The notes: a model not told the origin generated them from the letters alone. A stretch of 64,000 nucleotides of DNA from Manihot esculenta (GCF_001659605.2 NC_035164.2:8667038-8731037); one strand, 5' to 3'. Counted from the first letter of the stretch, positions 1 through 10,605 are shown. Translations and numbers: made by a program.

Positions 1-1
1 T

Positions 2-448
2 GGAGGATTCTATGAACAGCCAAGACATGATCCCCACCATAACACATACAATCCATATTGGGGAGACCAACCGAACTATGGCTATGTTGAGGCTAACAAC
101 TACCAGGATTATCAAGGATATCAAGCCCAACCAGAACCTTCAAATCCAGATCAACACTTTGAAAAGATGATGGAAACAATGATGGAAACAATGGTAAGTT
201 CCATGCAAAGCCTGCGACAGGACATAGGACAATTGGCCACCTCAATGGAAGCACTCGTGTTAAGAAGAAAGCAAGAGCTTCAAGATATGGAGGATGATGA
301 GGAAATTTGGCAAGTACAAGAACAAGCTGCTGAAGAAACACAACCAGAATACTGTTTGTCCCAACAAACAGATCAAACAGAACCTGTTGATAATTTAGAT
401 ATCATTAATTGTTTGAGTGAAAATGTTTTTTTATGTAAATCAAGATGA
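2..448 (+). pseudogene. gag: Athila-like gag, C-terminal fragment
   Basis: The frame is open from the window edge to a TGA at 446-448. It reads through an Asn/Tyr/Gln-rich segment (NTYNPYWGDQPNYGY, then YQDYQGYQ) into an amphipathic stretch with MMETMMETMVSSMQ and QDIGQLATSMEAL, as found at the Gag C-terminus of Athila elements just before pol. The stop is reached just after a run of seven T at 425-431. A one-base shift there moves into the frame of the next ORF, so the break is probably a homopolymer indel. The N-terminal capsid region is off the window. Confidence 0.65.
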
Positions 449-1238
449 TATACTAAATGATGATCTTTGCAGGGAAGAGACTCAGAAAGAGCCAGAATTG
501 AAAGAAACTGACTGTTGCATCCAACAGGTAGACTGCAGCCAAGCGCAGACAGAAGACATTCGGCCACCGAACTTCACCATCTTTCGGCCGCCGAACCCTA
601 CTGCCCTTCAAACACCAGATTCTGCTGCACCACCTCAGGAACACATTGAGCAAGACGTCCTTCGGCCGCCGAACATCTTTCGGCTGCCGAACCCAAGCGA
701 TCTTCAGACGCCGAATCCATCACCGCAGTCCACTCCGCAAACTGAAGACCTTCGGCCGCCGAACTCAGACACTTTTCGGCCGCCGAACCTTATTCCACAG
801 ATGCCAACACAGATCAGTCTTCCACTTCAGTTAGGACCTATGCAAAAGGAGGATACTGAACCCAATTACACAATTCATCCAATGCAAATAGCCCATGCTC
901 ACAAGGAACAAATGGCGTTCCAAGAGCCAAAACCAAAGGAGCATGCAGATCAATGTCTTCCCAAACCCCCGGATAAGGTAGAGTTTGTTTTGACAGATTT
1001 TAGTACTAAATTGCAGCTGCACATGGAGAAACATGAATTGGAATTCAAAGTTCTGCCCAATCATCTCCAAAGTACAAACATAAAGGCTAGAGGCACACCT
1101 CATCTAAAAGAGGAGAAGCTAATCATGTTACTTCATGAGTACATGGAGAAAATAGGATGGTTCATGACCAAATCAAAAGGAGCGCTACACTTTTTGCTCA
1201 ATGCAATTGGGACTCTTTTCCCTTCCCCAATTACTTGA
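417..1238 (+). pseudogene. Gag-pol linker ORF with RPPN repeats and a truncated pre-RT segment
   Basis: This 273-codon frame continues the Gag frame after the T-run. Residues about 45-135 hold at least six RPPN or RLPN units. Each is encoded by the near-palindrome TTCGGCCGCCGAA that also fills the LTRs here. Residues about 200-255 (MEKHELEFKVLPNHL ... LHEYMEKIGW) match the conserved stretch just upstream of RT in Athila polyproteins. The frame then ends with KGALHFLLNAIGTLF and a stop, where RT should begin. I read it as the remains of gag-pol joined by a deletion that removed protease, RT, RNase H and integrase. No catalytic motif remains. Confidence 0.6.
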
Positions 1239-2226
1239 GCCTTGATCAAGAGGATCGCGCCGGGCATACCACACCCAGGGGAGTACTCAGTTTCCTTTGT
1301 TCTTTTATGTTTCTTATACATTGAGGACAATGCATGATTTAAGTGTGGGGGTGCATATATCTGAATTTTTACTTTTAAGTTTATTTTTGCTTTAATCTTT
1401 AGTTTGCTTGCATTAGGCAAAAATTTTTCATTTTTTTTAGTTTATGCTTTCAATAAAACACACACAACCACAACCTTCTTCTTCTTTTTGTTTTGCTCTA
1501 CTCAAACTTATGAACTATGTTAGATGAGTTTATCTTTCCATGACCCCATTGATGTGATAACTCTTTAAACTTATGTTGAATCACCTGCAGTGAGTTATAT
1601 TCATGTTTGAGAATTGCCTTTTGAATTGAATCTTTGAGTTTGCCACGGTGAAAAATATATTGATGACCCTCAATTGATTGAGAATAAATTAAAGTTGTGT
1701 GAATGAACTTAATGTGACTTGATTTAGCAATTGGTGTTGATTTGCCCAAATCACTGAGAGAAAGAAAATTCAGCAAAGGCAAAGACCTCAAAAGCACAAA
1801 TTGAAAATTGTTTCAATGGTCAAAAGACTATGAACAAGGCAAGTAACCACTTGGATAGGTGACCAACTGAAAAATATAAACCTTCAAATCAAAAATAGGT
1901 TGGTGACCTTTCCAAGCAAACTCAAAAGTGCAAAAGCCTGAATAAAGTACTTCAAGGTAAGGGCAAGTCAATCCAAAAGCTAGAAAAAAGCCTTAACAAA
2001 TTAATGTGCATGATCTCTCTTGAGGAAAACAAATCCTAGCCATGGTAAGCAAAGGGAAACAAGGAAAAGAGGTAAGTAATCTTCATGCATATATTCTTCA
2101 CTGCAATGCTTCAAAATAGGTGTCTAGAGTATGAGCTTAAATGGAAATAAGGATCTAGAGGAAGAGAACTTATTTGACTATGTTTATTTGCTTAAGGACA
2201 AGCAAAAACTTAAGTGTGGGGGTATT
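1239..2226 (+). other. 3' non-coding region of G
   Basis: No coding frame is supported. The region is A/T-rich and holds two copies of TTAAGTGTGGGGGT, at 1339-1352 and 2210-2223. Only the second abuts the LTR. The sequence around the first (TTGAGGACAATG then the G-run) is the usual end-of-pol signature of Athila elements, so about 860 bp separates the internal copy from the functional polypurine tract. Confidence 0.6.
2210..2226 (+). other. Polypurine tract of G
   Basis: TTAAGTGTGGGGGTATT ends exactly where the LTR begins with TGATAG at 2227. This is the primer site for plus-strand DNA synthesis. Confidence 0.7.
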
Positions 2227-3881
2227 TGATAGAGCATATTTTAGCCCATATTTTCATGATCTTATTGATGTTTATTTGCACCTATTCTACCTAATTTTGT
2301 GGTTTTAATCATGTTTTGCAAATATTAGGTGTGAAGAAACAGTTTGAAGAAAATGCTCTTAAAAGTGCCAAAGAATGCCCAAAAACAGCCACTTTTGGAA
2401 GCACCTTCGGAAGCACTTTCGGAAGCCAAAACTCAACCACTTTCGGGGGCACCTTCGGAAGCACTTTCGGAAGCTGAAAGTCACCCACTTTCGAGGGCAC
2501 TTTCGGCGGCCTAAAGTCCAGTCCAGAGGCGAAAGTCACCCACCTTCGGGGGCACCTTCGGCCGCCGAACCTTGGCTCTAGACACGAAAGTCCTGCCCCC
2601 GAAACTTAACTTAGGCGGCCGAACTTGCCCCCGAACATGCTCTTCCCTATTCAATGAGCCAAATCTTGGAGATCACATGTTTCCTACATAGTGCCATGCT
2701 CATTCAAAATTCAAATCAAGGCTCCACCTTCCTCTTTAGTGCATAAATCTTCTTGGACACACCTTGGATGTCAATTAAAAGACAAAAAGGGGCTTGCAAC
2801 TCCACATATGCACAAAGAAAACTCAAGGGCACTATGGGGCAATCACTCAAAGATGCATGGACACTAAAAAGGAAAAAGGCAGCCTCTCAAGATCTATTTA
2901 AAGGCCTCAAGAAGACCAATAATGAATAATCTTCCATCAAGGGATTGATCAAGGCTCTCCAAAGGCTCCTCCACCTTAGTTCTTCATCTTCTTTCTTCTT
3001 TTCTTTTATTTTCTATTTTGGTTCAGCCATGAGTGGCTGAAACCCTATTTCTAGTTGAAGTTTGGTTGAAACTAAGGTTGTTTAAAGGGTTGTGAGATCT
3101 GAACAGAAACTTTTGTCTTTGATTTTATTCAATATTCATGCAATTGTGCTTAATTATAAAGATTGCTTTGTTGTTTTGATCAAATTGGCCACTTGATTCT
3201 TGATTGCAAAGTTAATTGATTGTTGATTAGGATATTTGTTAGTCCGTAATTGCTGGAAATATTCTGATCTAAGAACACTTGGTGTAAAAACCAAGGAATT
3301 GCATGATCTAACATCATCTCATGCGTTTGAGTAGTTAGGGTTTGGATCTTTCTTGTTCTTCATGCAATTGGCAATTGTTTTGATGCCTATGGCCCAAGGA
3401 CGTTCCTTGGCAATTTATTGATTAGTAATTGGTTAGAGGACGTTCCCTAATCAATTTGTTCATAAGGAAAGACATGGTGGTGAGAAGCGTCTTCCACCCC
3501 CATAACCAACCTATTGAGTTAATCAAGATTACCATGTTTCAATGATCAACCCAAACAACCAAAGTGGATCCATATCTTCAACTAGACCTTTCTCTTATTG
3601 ATTTTCTCTTTTATTTTAATTACTTGCTGTTTTAATTGCTTTCATTAGTTGTTAATCAAATCATCTCAAAACCCCCTTTTTACTTTCCTTGCACTTTACT
3701 TTTGTTCTATTTGTAATTACTGCCTTCACTTGTGCTTTCCATTGGTTTGATTGGTCTTGATTAAGATAAATAAATAGGTAATCAATTCTCTGTGGATACG
3801 ATCCTTCACCACTGTCTACAGTTGTATTTGTAGGTAACCAAGAAGGTTATTTTTGACCGGTTTCGACAACTGCTCCTATCA
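2227..3881 (+). repeat. 3' LTR of G
   Basis: The LTR starts TGATAG and ends CTATCA, a 6-bp terminal inverted repeat. Between 2399 and 2640 it carries a dense group of TTCGG-containing units, including a full TTCGGCCGCCGAA. A TATA-like box follows at 2894. The 3' end holds TCTCTGTGGATACGATCC at about 3786-3803, typical of Athila-type U5. No ORF in it is credible. Confidence 0.8.
2894..2903 (+). promoter_or_regulatory. TATA-like box of the G LTR
   Basis: CTATTTAAAG lies about 250 bp downstream of the TTCGG motif cluster. This is the only good TATA match in the LTR. The start of transcription is not determined. Confidence 0.45.
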
Positions 3882-4717
3882 CCTCCTCAGGGGTTCGGCG
3901 GCCGAATGTACCTTCGGCTGCCGAACCTGAGTTCATCAGCAGGGCAGAAACTTGCCCTGCCTCTCGCCCAATGCACAAAACTCACTCCACTTCACACACC
4001 TCAATACTTCCACTTGCATACACTCATGTATATGCTCAAAGGGGTCAGCAACTACCTTAAAACCCCACACACACAACAAAAACAACACAGAAACAAGCTC
4101 TATGCACAAAATCATCAAAAACTCACAACTAACCCTATTCATGCAACTCTCTCCATAAACCCCATAAAACCTTCAGAAAACATAAAAATAAGCTCAGGAT
4201 CATCACTTACCTTGTGAAAACAAGTAGATGAATGATCCTAACGTGGAGTTTTGGAGCAACTCTCCTTCAAACTCTCCAAACTTCACAACTTTGAGTTTTT
4301 AGCTTAAAACCTTCAAATAATCATGAAAATTAATCAAATCTTTGCATGATTTAATGAAAACATGAAGACATACTCACAAAGGACAGAGTTTCACCACAGC
4401 AAGTGAAAGAAATGATGCTCTTACCGCTTCAACCGACTGAGGGCCATTTATAGGTGGCTGGCCAGACCACCTTCGGCGGCCACATGTGAAACCGAAAGCC
4501 ATGCATGTTCGGCGGCTGAACCTCAACTTCGGCGGCCGAACCTGGCTTTTCTGCCTTGGTTCATTTCACTCAAAAACTCATTTCCTTATGCTTTAAAACT
4601 ATGCAACATACCAAAACATGTTAGAAAAACATCACTCTAACCCTTCTAGAGACGTCCGACATTCGAAACTCCATCGAAAAGTAGAATTCCGATGCCGGAC
4701 TCTAGCCGGGTATTACA
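3882..4717 (-). mobile_element. Element F: 5' portion of a chromovirus LTR, truncated by G
   Basis: Read on the - strand it begins TGTAATACCCGGCTAG (ending on + as GGGTATTACA at 4717) and continues through the U3 and leader typical of the other chromovirus LTRs here. It is cut off at 3882 where G begins. It carries TTCGGCCGCCGAA-type motifs at 3897-3926 and 4471-4542, a TATA box at 4445 and two splice-donor-like sites (about 4208 and 4420). It sits in the gag of element E. The rest is presumably left of the window. Confidence 0.75.
4445..4454 (-). promoter_or_regulatory. TATA box of LTR F
   Basis: Sense strand CCTATAAATG, directly downstream of GTGGTCTGGCCAGCCA and the motif pair at 4471-4542. 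The same order occurs in A, B and E. Confidence 0.5.
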
Positions 4718-5171
4718 GATACATTGGGTATTGTGAATATGGTGGGTAGTAGGGTGGGTATGGCATCTGTGTGGGATAAGGGGTGAAGCTAGGGTAATCC
4801 GATGTACCTCCCATCGAATACCCGGGATCTTGTGAGAAGGGTGGGTAGTAAGGTGGCTGAACAAATCCCGAGGCCTGAGTGCCTCCTTGGGATTCTCCTA
4901 TTCCCTCTTCTGACATGCTAACTCCCAAACTGCCATCCCTCCTCTGCTCTACATCCATATCATCCCCCATGTCCTCTGACGCTCCTCCCTGAACTGTTCC
5001 TCTGACTGATCTGCTTCTACCCAGATCCAAAGACCTTCTAGGGTCTCTTACTGCTCTTTCTCTATTAGACCTACTAGACATTGCCCTAGGCAATGCTGGA
5101 GGACGAGCGCTCGTGCCCTCATCCTCAGGTGGCACTCCAGTCAATCGTGCAGATCGACGAGTTCCTCTCAT
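4718..5171 (-). pseudogene. gag: E gag, N-terminal fragment
   Basis: The start [10 protein letters not shown] at 5171 is chosen because every related element has the same start, a few bases after a conserved TTTTCAG splice-acceptor-like site. The fragment covers the basic/acidic N-terminus and part of the Pro/Tyr-rich segment (repeated PYPPYYPPY), about 150 codons. It then runs into LTR F at 4717 before the capsid core. Gag would form the virus-like particle. This copy cannot. Confidence 0.75.
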
Positions 5172-5416
5172 CCTGTTTTCTGAAAAACAGTACACATCAC
5201 ATAAACATTAGCATCATATGGTTCATGTGGGCACACATGAACCCGCATCACATACATATCATATCATTAATGCACAAGCATATAATCGTGGCATTTCACA
5301 TCATCATGCAAGACAGGACTCAACATCCTATCCTAGTGGACATGATCTTCCTATTGTGCTTGACCTTCTATAACCTCTATGAGCCCGACACTCTAGGTCC
5401 GACCATATGAACCTAG

Positions 5417-5429
5417 GGCTCTGATACCA
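5417..5429 (-). other. Primer-binding site of E
   Basis: Sense TGGTATCAGAGCC, complementary to the 3' end of initiator Met tRNA, three bases from the LTR end. Confidence 0.8.
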
Positions 5430-6084
5430 TTCTGTAACGACCCGAAAATCAGACCGCTATCGGCGCTAGGATCCGGGTCGACTTAAGGCCGCCGGGACCC
5501 GTAGCAAGCCTAACATACATCCTGTGAACCTGATTAATCCCATACATGATCAACAACATACATAAAAATTAAAACTTTTCTTTCTTTCATTTTCTCATAC
5601 ACCAAACTCAACCTGTGCATGCACTGAACATAGCCATAATCATAAACTTAACCCCTCAGTGGGATCTCATCAATGCCCCCAATGGGTGGCATAACATGTG
5701 TTGAGTTGGCTAAACATAAGCAGTATAAAACATCTAAGATCATGTATTAAAAAGGGATTACAATATACTATGGTCAAGCACACTTCTAACATCCTTAAAC
5801 ATCATTTCATAATATATCTATACTGTACTTTTACATTACATCATTCTACAATTTGTCATGTCCACACTCTAGCTATTACATGCATAAGACTTCATTACTC
5901 TTGCTGATCTCCTGGTCTACCCTGTACCTGCAAGCCTGGGGTTAAAGGAGAGGGGTGAGCTACAAGAGCCCAGTGAGCAGAATAATAAAACATTTGAAAC
6001 ATATGACAACATGAAATGCATCACATCACAACTAATCACATCAAGGATGAATTTGTCACCAATAGTCCTCTACATGTTCCAACT

Positions 6085-6240
6085 GTGCCAGGGGCGTAGA
6101 ATGGGCCTCACTGGTCTTTCTCTTACATAATCATAACATAGCATGACATAACATTCCATAATGCCAGGGGCGTAGAATGGGCCTCACTGGTCTTTCTCTT
6201 ACATAGTGCCAGGGGCGTAGAATGGGTCTCACTGGTCTTT
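6085..6240 (-). repeat. Three-copy minisatellite in LTR E
   Basis: The unit GTGCCAGGGGCGTAGAATGG followed by a CTCACTGGTCTTTC tail occurs three times: twice close together and once after an A/T-rich spacer of about 35 bp. Unrelated short repeats occupy the same LTR position in B, C and D. Confidence 0.7.
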
Positions 6241-6440
6241 CGTACCGTATCATCATCATATCATAACATACGAGGACTAAAGGATCATTCAACATTCATC
6301 CACATCATCAACATATTATGCAATGCAACATATTCGTGATTTCTAATGCAAACAACATAAAATATCTCATGGCATTCATGATGCGTGAATCATGCTAAAA
6401 CGGGTTTATTATTTAAAAGCATAAGAGTTATTCTACTCAC

Positions 6441-6513
6441 CTCTAGCTGAAGCTCTACTGACTCAGAAGCAGCTGAACTCACTGCTGGGGTCCTCGGTTC
6501 CTCGGGTCCGAAC
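6441..6513 (-). other. Predicted leader exon 2 in LTR E
   Basis: The 73-nt block is bounded in sense by CACCTGTGTAG on the 5' side and AGAG|GTGAGTAG on the 3' side. The equivalent blocks in A, B and C are 69-73 nt long with the same borders. Splicing is inferred, not shown. Confidence 0.45.
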
Positions 6514-7394
6514 CTACACAGGTGGACTCAAATGAGGGACCAACCAAACATGAACATAACTCTAAACTACTCCCCAAAAACCCCTTGAAACATCATGAAA
6601 CAATCATGCAAAACATGTAAAAGAAGGCTGGACAGGGCACTTTCGGCGGCAGGTTCGGCGGCCGAAAGTCCCTCCAGAGCCGAAAGTCAGGCAGGTTCAG
6701 CGGCACCTTCGGCGGCCAAAACTCCCAGACAGAGGCGAAACTCATGCATGTTCGGCGGCACTTTCGGCGGCCGAAACTCCCAGACAGAGACGAAAGTCTC
6801 CTTTCGGGGGCAAGCTTCGGCAGCCGAAGGCTGCCTCCACAAGAGGGTTCGGCGGCCGAAAGTCCTTTCAGCTGCCGAACCTGGTTTCTCCCGAAGGGCA
6901 GAAACTTGGTTCAAACATGCACAAATGCCTCAAACTCATGCCATTATGCATTTAGCTCAACCAAAACATGCATACAAGCTCCTAGGGGTCTCAAACTACC
7001 TTAAACCCCAACTACAACACATCAAGCAGCACAAATCCAACATACATTGCTCAAAACATAACATAAACTCAAAAACCTAACTATAAGCTAAACATGCATT
7101 CTACCCCAAAGATCTTCATAAAACTTACTTAAAACATGCAATGAGCTTAAGATTGGCTCTTACCTCTTGAAGATCGAGAGAGAGACGACCTAAAACTCGG
7201 AGGTGGGAGAGAGTGGGTTCTTGAACCTCCAAGCTCCAAAACTTTGCTCAAAAGCTCAAGTCTTTAAAACAAAGTTAAAACAGATGAAAATCTTGAAAGA
7301 TCTAGAGGAAAAACATCAAAGATTGGTGAGGGACGGCGGAGAGCTCACCTTGGCTGAAAATGGGGAAAAAGCTCGCCCGTTTTCGGCTAAGGGA

Positions 7395-7405
7395 CTCTTT
7401 AATAG
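7395..7405 (-). promoter_or_regulatory. Degenerate TATA box of LTR E
   Basis: Sense CTATTAAAGAG at the place where A and B have CTATAAAGGGG. One substitution weakens it. Confidence 0.4.
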
Positions 7406-7761
7406 TGGCTGGCCAGGCCACGTTCAGGGGCCGAACGTGCCTCCGCATGCATGCCATGTTCGGCGGCCGAACTTGAGGTTCGGTGGCCGAACCTGGACTT
7501 CCCTCACTTATGCCTTCGGGGGCCTAAAGCACACCCGAAATGCATGCATGTTCGGCGGCCGAACTTTGAGTTTCGGCGGCCGAACTTGAGTTTTCCTCCA
7601 AGGTTGTTTTCATGTAAAAACTCATTTCCTCTTTACTTAAAATCATCAAAAACATTAAAACATTTCATGAAAACATGGTTTTATCCTTCTAGAGGTCTCC
7701 GACATCCGAGATTCCACCGGACGGTAGGAATTCCGATACCGGAGTCTAGCCGGGTATTACA

Positions 7762-8640
7762 ATCCATAAGTTGTCTATCGATGAGACAATAAAACCGGTA
7801 TAACAAAAAAAAAAGAAGATTTTCACCAAAGAGGCAGCAGGTAATTAAGAAGGAGGTTAATAAACTTTTAAGTGTATGGTTGATAAAAGAGGTCCAATAT
7901 CCTACATGGCTCGCCAATATATTACTGGCTAAGAAATCAAACAGAAAGTGGAGAATGTGTGTAGACTTTACCGACTTAAGCAAAGCATGTCCAAAGGATC
8001 ACTATCCACTTCCATCCATCGACAAGTTAGTAGACTCTATCTTGGGACATGCATCGATTTCTTTTTTTGATTCTATTTCAGGTTACTACCAGATCCTGAT
8101 AGACACCGCAGATGCAGAAAAAATCACATTTATAACCGATGTAGGAGTCTTCTGTTGCAAGGTGATGCTGTTTGAACTACAGAATGTAGGGGCAACTTAC
8201 CAAAGAATGGTGTCGGGCATCTTTAAAGACATGGTGGGGTCAATGATCGAGGTATATGTGGATGATATGGTAGTGAAAAACTGATCCTTAGATGATAATC
8301 CAAACGATATCCAAAAGTTCTTCGACGTACTGGATAAGGCAAGTAGGAAGCTTAATCTTGAAAAATGCACCTTTGGGGTAAAGGCTGAAAAATTTTAGTG
8401 TATATAGTCTCAAAAAGAGGCATAGAGGCAAATCTAGAAAAAAATTAATGCTATCCAAAATATGGAGGTACCTAGAATTATAAATGATGTATAAAAGTTG
8501 CATGGGCGGACCACTGCTCTTGGCCGATTCATATCATGTTTGTCCAAAAGATTTCTCCCATTCTTTAAAACTTTAAAAGGTAAAAATAAATTTGTTTGAG
8601 GAGAAGAGTTTATAGAGGTTTTTGAAAATTAAAAATTTTT
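7762..8640 (+). pseudogene. pol: T reverse transcriptase remnant
   Basis: A clean frame at 7880-8284 reads KEVQYPTWLANILLAKKSN, then WRMCVDFTDLSKACPKDHYP, then YVDDMVVKN, the Tat-type RT palm with YVDD active site. Upstream sequence from 7762 continues the frame (RRFSPKRQQ-like) with one stop. Downstream, 8285-8390 keeps the NLEKCTFGVKAEKF segment after a TGA. The palm is largely preserved, but Leu replaces the usual Pro before FGLKNAGATYQ (VMLFELQNVGATYQ). Element E is inserted near its start. Confidence 0.8.
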
Positions 8641-9560
8641 TTTTATCATCTCCCCTTTTGCTAAGCTTGCCTGTCAAAGGCGAGGTCTTTTTTGTATTTG
8701 AATGTGACACAGGAAACTATAAGCCATGTGCTCGTTTAAGAAGACAAAGGGGAGGAAAATCCCATCTACTGTGCTAGCCAAGTCTTGAAGGGGGCAAATT
8801 TGAATTATCCCCCTCTTGAGAAATTTGCATTTGTAGTCCTTATGTCTGCCATAAAGTTGCATCCCTATTTTGAGCCACACACCATATAGGTTAGAACAAA
8901 TTATCCCTTACGAAAGGTGCTCCATAGGCTGGAACTATCAAGGCGACTATCCACCTTGGCGATAGTACTGTTAGCCTTCGATATTAGGTATGTCCTGAGA
9001 AATGCGATGAAAGCCCAAGCAATAGTCGATTTCATTGTAGAGATGACTTCGCCTCTAGAGAATTCTAAATTACTTATTAAGGAATGAAAGGTTTGGATGG
9101 ATGGTGCTTGTGGGGCTAGAGATTCCGAAATTGAAATCCTCCTACAGAGTCAAACTAGGATAAATTGCACTACATGGAAAAACTCACCTTCAATGCTACC
9201 AACAACATAGCTGAGTACAAGGCTGTGATTATGATACTAAAAATTATCGCAAAAATAGGTATACAAAAGTCTATTATTTTTAATGACTCACAATTGATTG
9301 TTAATCAATGCAAGGGACAGTTTAAAATCTAAGAACCTAACATTTTCAGATACGAACAGAAGGTCCGCTCTGTAATAGCGAGGATCAAAGATAGGTAGGA
9401 TAATTGCAAGCTTCACTAGGTGGCTAGAGGTGACAATGAAGAAGGCGATTATCCGGCAAAAATGGCGATGGCGGGTGAACAACACTTGACCCAGCCATTC
9501 CAATTTGAAAAGCTACACACTCCTACAACCAACGAGGAATAGTCTTTTCCTATCGAGGAA
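8641..9560 (+). pseudogene. pol: T RNase H region (gypsy-type plus second, archaeal-type-like RNase H)
   Basis: The reading frame is broken but both domains can be followed. About 8690-9050 gives the gypsy RNase H with CDTGNYKPCA, then LEKFAFVV, then the linker MKAQAIVDFIVEM. About 9090-9520 gives a second RNase H with WMDGA, NNIAEYKAVIM and NDSQLIVNQC, the pattern of the additional RNase H known in Tat elements. Several stops interrupt both. The pair of domains is the best evidence for the Tat lineage here. Confidence 0.6.
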
Positions 9561-10530
9561 GAAAAAACTTGAATAACACCCGTGTATAAGTTTTTGACGG
9601 AGGATGAGCTGCCGACCGATGAATAATCGGTTAAATAAGTAATAAGAAAGTCCTCTAAATATGCATTAATTAATGATTGGTTGTATAGGAGATCATCAAC
9701 TCAACCATGGCTATGATGCGTAATGGAGGATGAGGGTTGGGAAATCCTCAAAGATATCCATGAAGATGATTGCAGAAGTCATAAAGGGGCTTGGACCATC
9801 GCCCTAAAAGCATTCAGATAAGGATAGTATTATCCAACGATAATGCAAGATTCAAAAGAACTTGTCCAGAGCTTTCATCAATGTCAAGTGCATGCGAGCA
9901 TTCCAAAGACTCTTGGAGAGATACAAGCGGCGATTGAAAGCCCCAAGCCTTTATTTCAATGGGTGCTAGACATCCTTAGCCCATTCCCAAAAGCAACCGG
10001 GTCAAGGAAGTTCATAATTGTGGTAGTGGATCATTTCAGCAAGTGAGCTGAGGCTGAGGCAATTCAGTCCATTACCATCCAATTGGCAATTTCTTTCGTT
10101 AGTAAGAACATCTTCACTCGGTTTGGTATTCCACAAGTAGTAATTATTGACAATGGAACTTAGTTTGTGAGTTCTAAGTTTAAAAATTTATGCAAAAAAT
10201 GGGATATTGACTTAAGCTTCAGCTCGGTATATCATCATCAAACTAATGGAACGACTGAGGTTACAAATAGGACGATTTTACAAGGGTTAAAGAAAATACT
10301 CGATAAAGCCAAGGGCAACTAACTTGAGGAATTGTCCCATATATTCTCAATAGTGCCGGGTCTAGTAAGTTGGGCGAAAGCTAGAAAGGACCATTTAGGA
10401 TCTCAAAGGTTATTCACCCAAGGTATTATAAGTTGGCCACATTATATGGCTGGGTCATTCCCCATTTCTAGAACATTTGTAATCTAAGGAAGTTCTGTCA
10501 ATAACATTTAACGAGGTACTATTTTGCATA
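9561..10530 (+). pseudogene. pol: T integrase remnant
   Basis: The segment 9843-10046 reads CQVHASIPKTL ... FIIVVVDHFSK, covering the zinc-binding end and the first catalytic Asp region. After a TGA the frame continues with IIDNGT, then a stop, then HHQTNGTTEVTNRTI, keeping the second Asp and the Glu of D,D-35-E. The C-terminal part (YYKLATLYGWVIPHF ... NLRKF) follows after a deletion near 10320-10370. It is clearly inactive. Confidence 0.7.
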
Positions 10531-10605
10531 TGTTGTATTATTCAGTAATGAGGAACGATAGGTTGCCTTCCCAAAAGTTAAACGTCGTTGGTCATATGCT
10601 TTTGT

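Larger units (their letters stand above)
1..3881 (+). mobile_element. Element G: 3' part of an Athila-like Ty3/gypsy deletion derivative
   Basis: The stretch runs from a Gag-like C-terminal region through a short pre-RT segment straight into a 3' non-coding region, a polypurine tract and a 1655-bp 3' LTR ending TGATAG...CTATCA. No RT, RNase H or integrase lies between, so the pol core is deleted and the element was non-autonomous. Assignment to Athila rests on three features: the Gag motif NTYNPYWGDQPNYGY, the ELEFKVLPNHL...EKIGW stretch that precedes RT in Athila pol, and the TCTCTGTGGATACGATCC block near the LTR end. Its 5' half lies outside the window. It is inserted in LTR fragment F. The 5 bp after it are CCTCC, but the matching copy cannot be seen. 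Confidence 0.75.
4718..7761 (-). mobile_element. Element E: 5' end of a Tekay-type chromovirus (LTR, leader, partial gag)
   Basis: On the - strand the order is 5' LTR (7761-5433), primer site, leader, and gag start (5171), after which LTR F interrupts gag. The Gag N-terminus is closest to that of element B (shared [19 protein letters not shown]). Right of it lies the RT region of the Tat element T, so E inserted into T. The flanking 5 bp are ATCCA at 7762-7766. The other copy would be left of the window, so no duplication can be confirmed. Confidence 0.8.
5433..7761 (-). repeat. 5' LTR of E (2329 bp)
   Basis: Sense TGTAATACCCGG ... CGGGTCGTTACA. In sense order it holds a U3 motif cluster (about 7595-7427), a degenerate TATA (7405-7395), a donor-like site (7163), an intronic motif cluster (6890-6636), a conserved short exon-like block (6513-6441), a 3-copy minisatellite and the conserved U5 end block. 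The ORFs rich in RRPK or SAAE inside it are read-through of the motif, not genes. Confidence 0.85.

Noticed and set aside
1239..2226. Host gene or non-coding RNA between the G ORF and its LTR
   Set aside because: The stretch sits between pol remnant and polypurine tract of one element and has the usual composition of an Athila 3' region; nothing gene-like stands out.
5417..5429. Possible tRNA gene at the primer sites
   Set aside because: Only the 12-13 bases complementary to a tRNA 3' end are present, adjacent to LTR ends. These are primer-binding sites.
6085..6240. Short repeats with spacers resembling a CRISPR array
   Set aside because: Few units, irregular spacers, inside a plant LTR; no cas-like genes.
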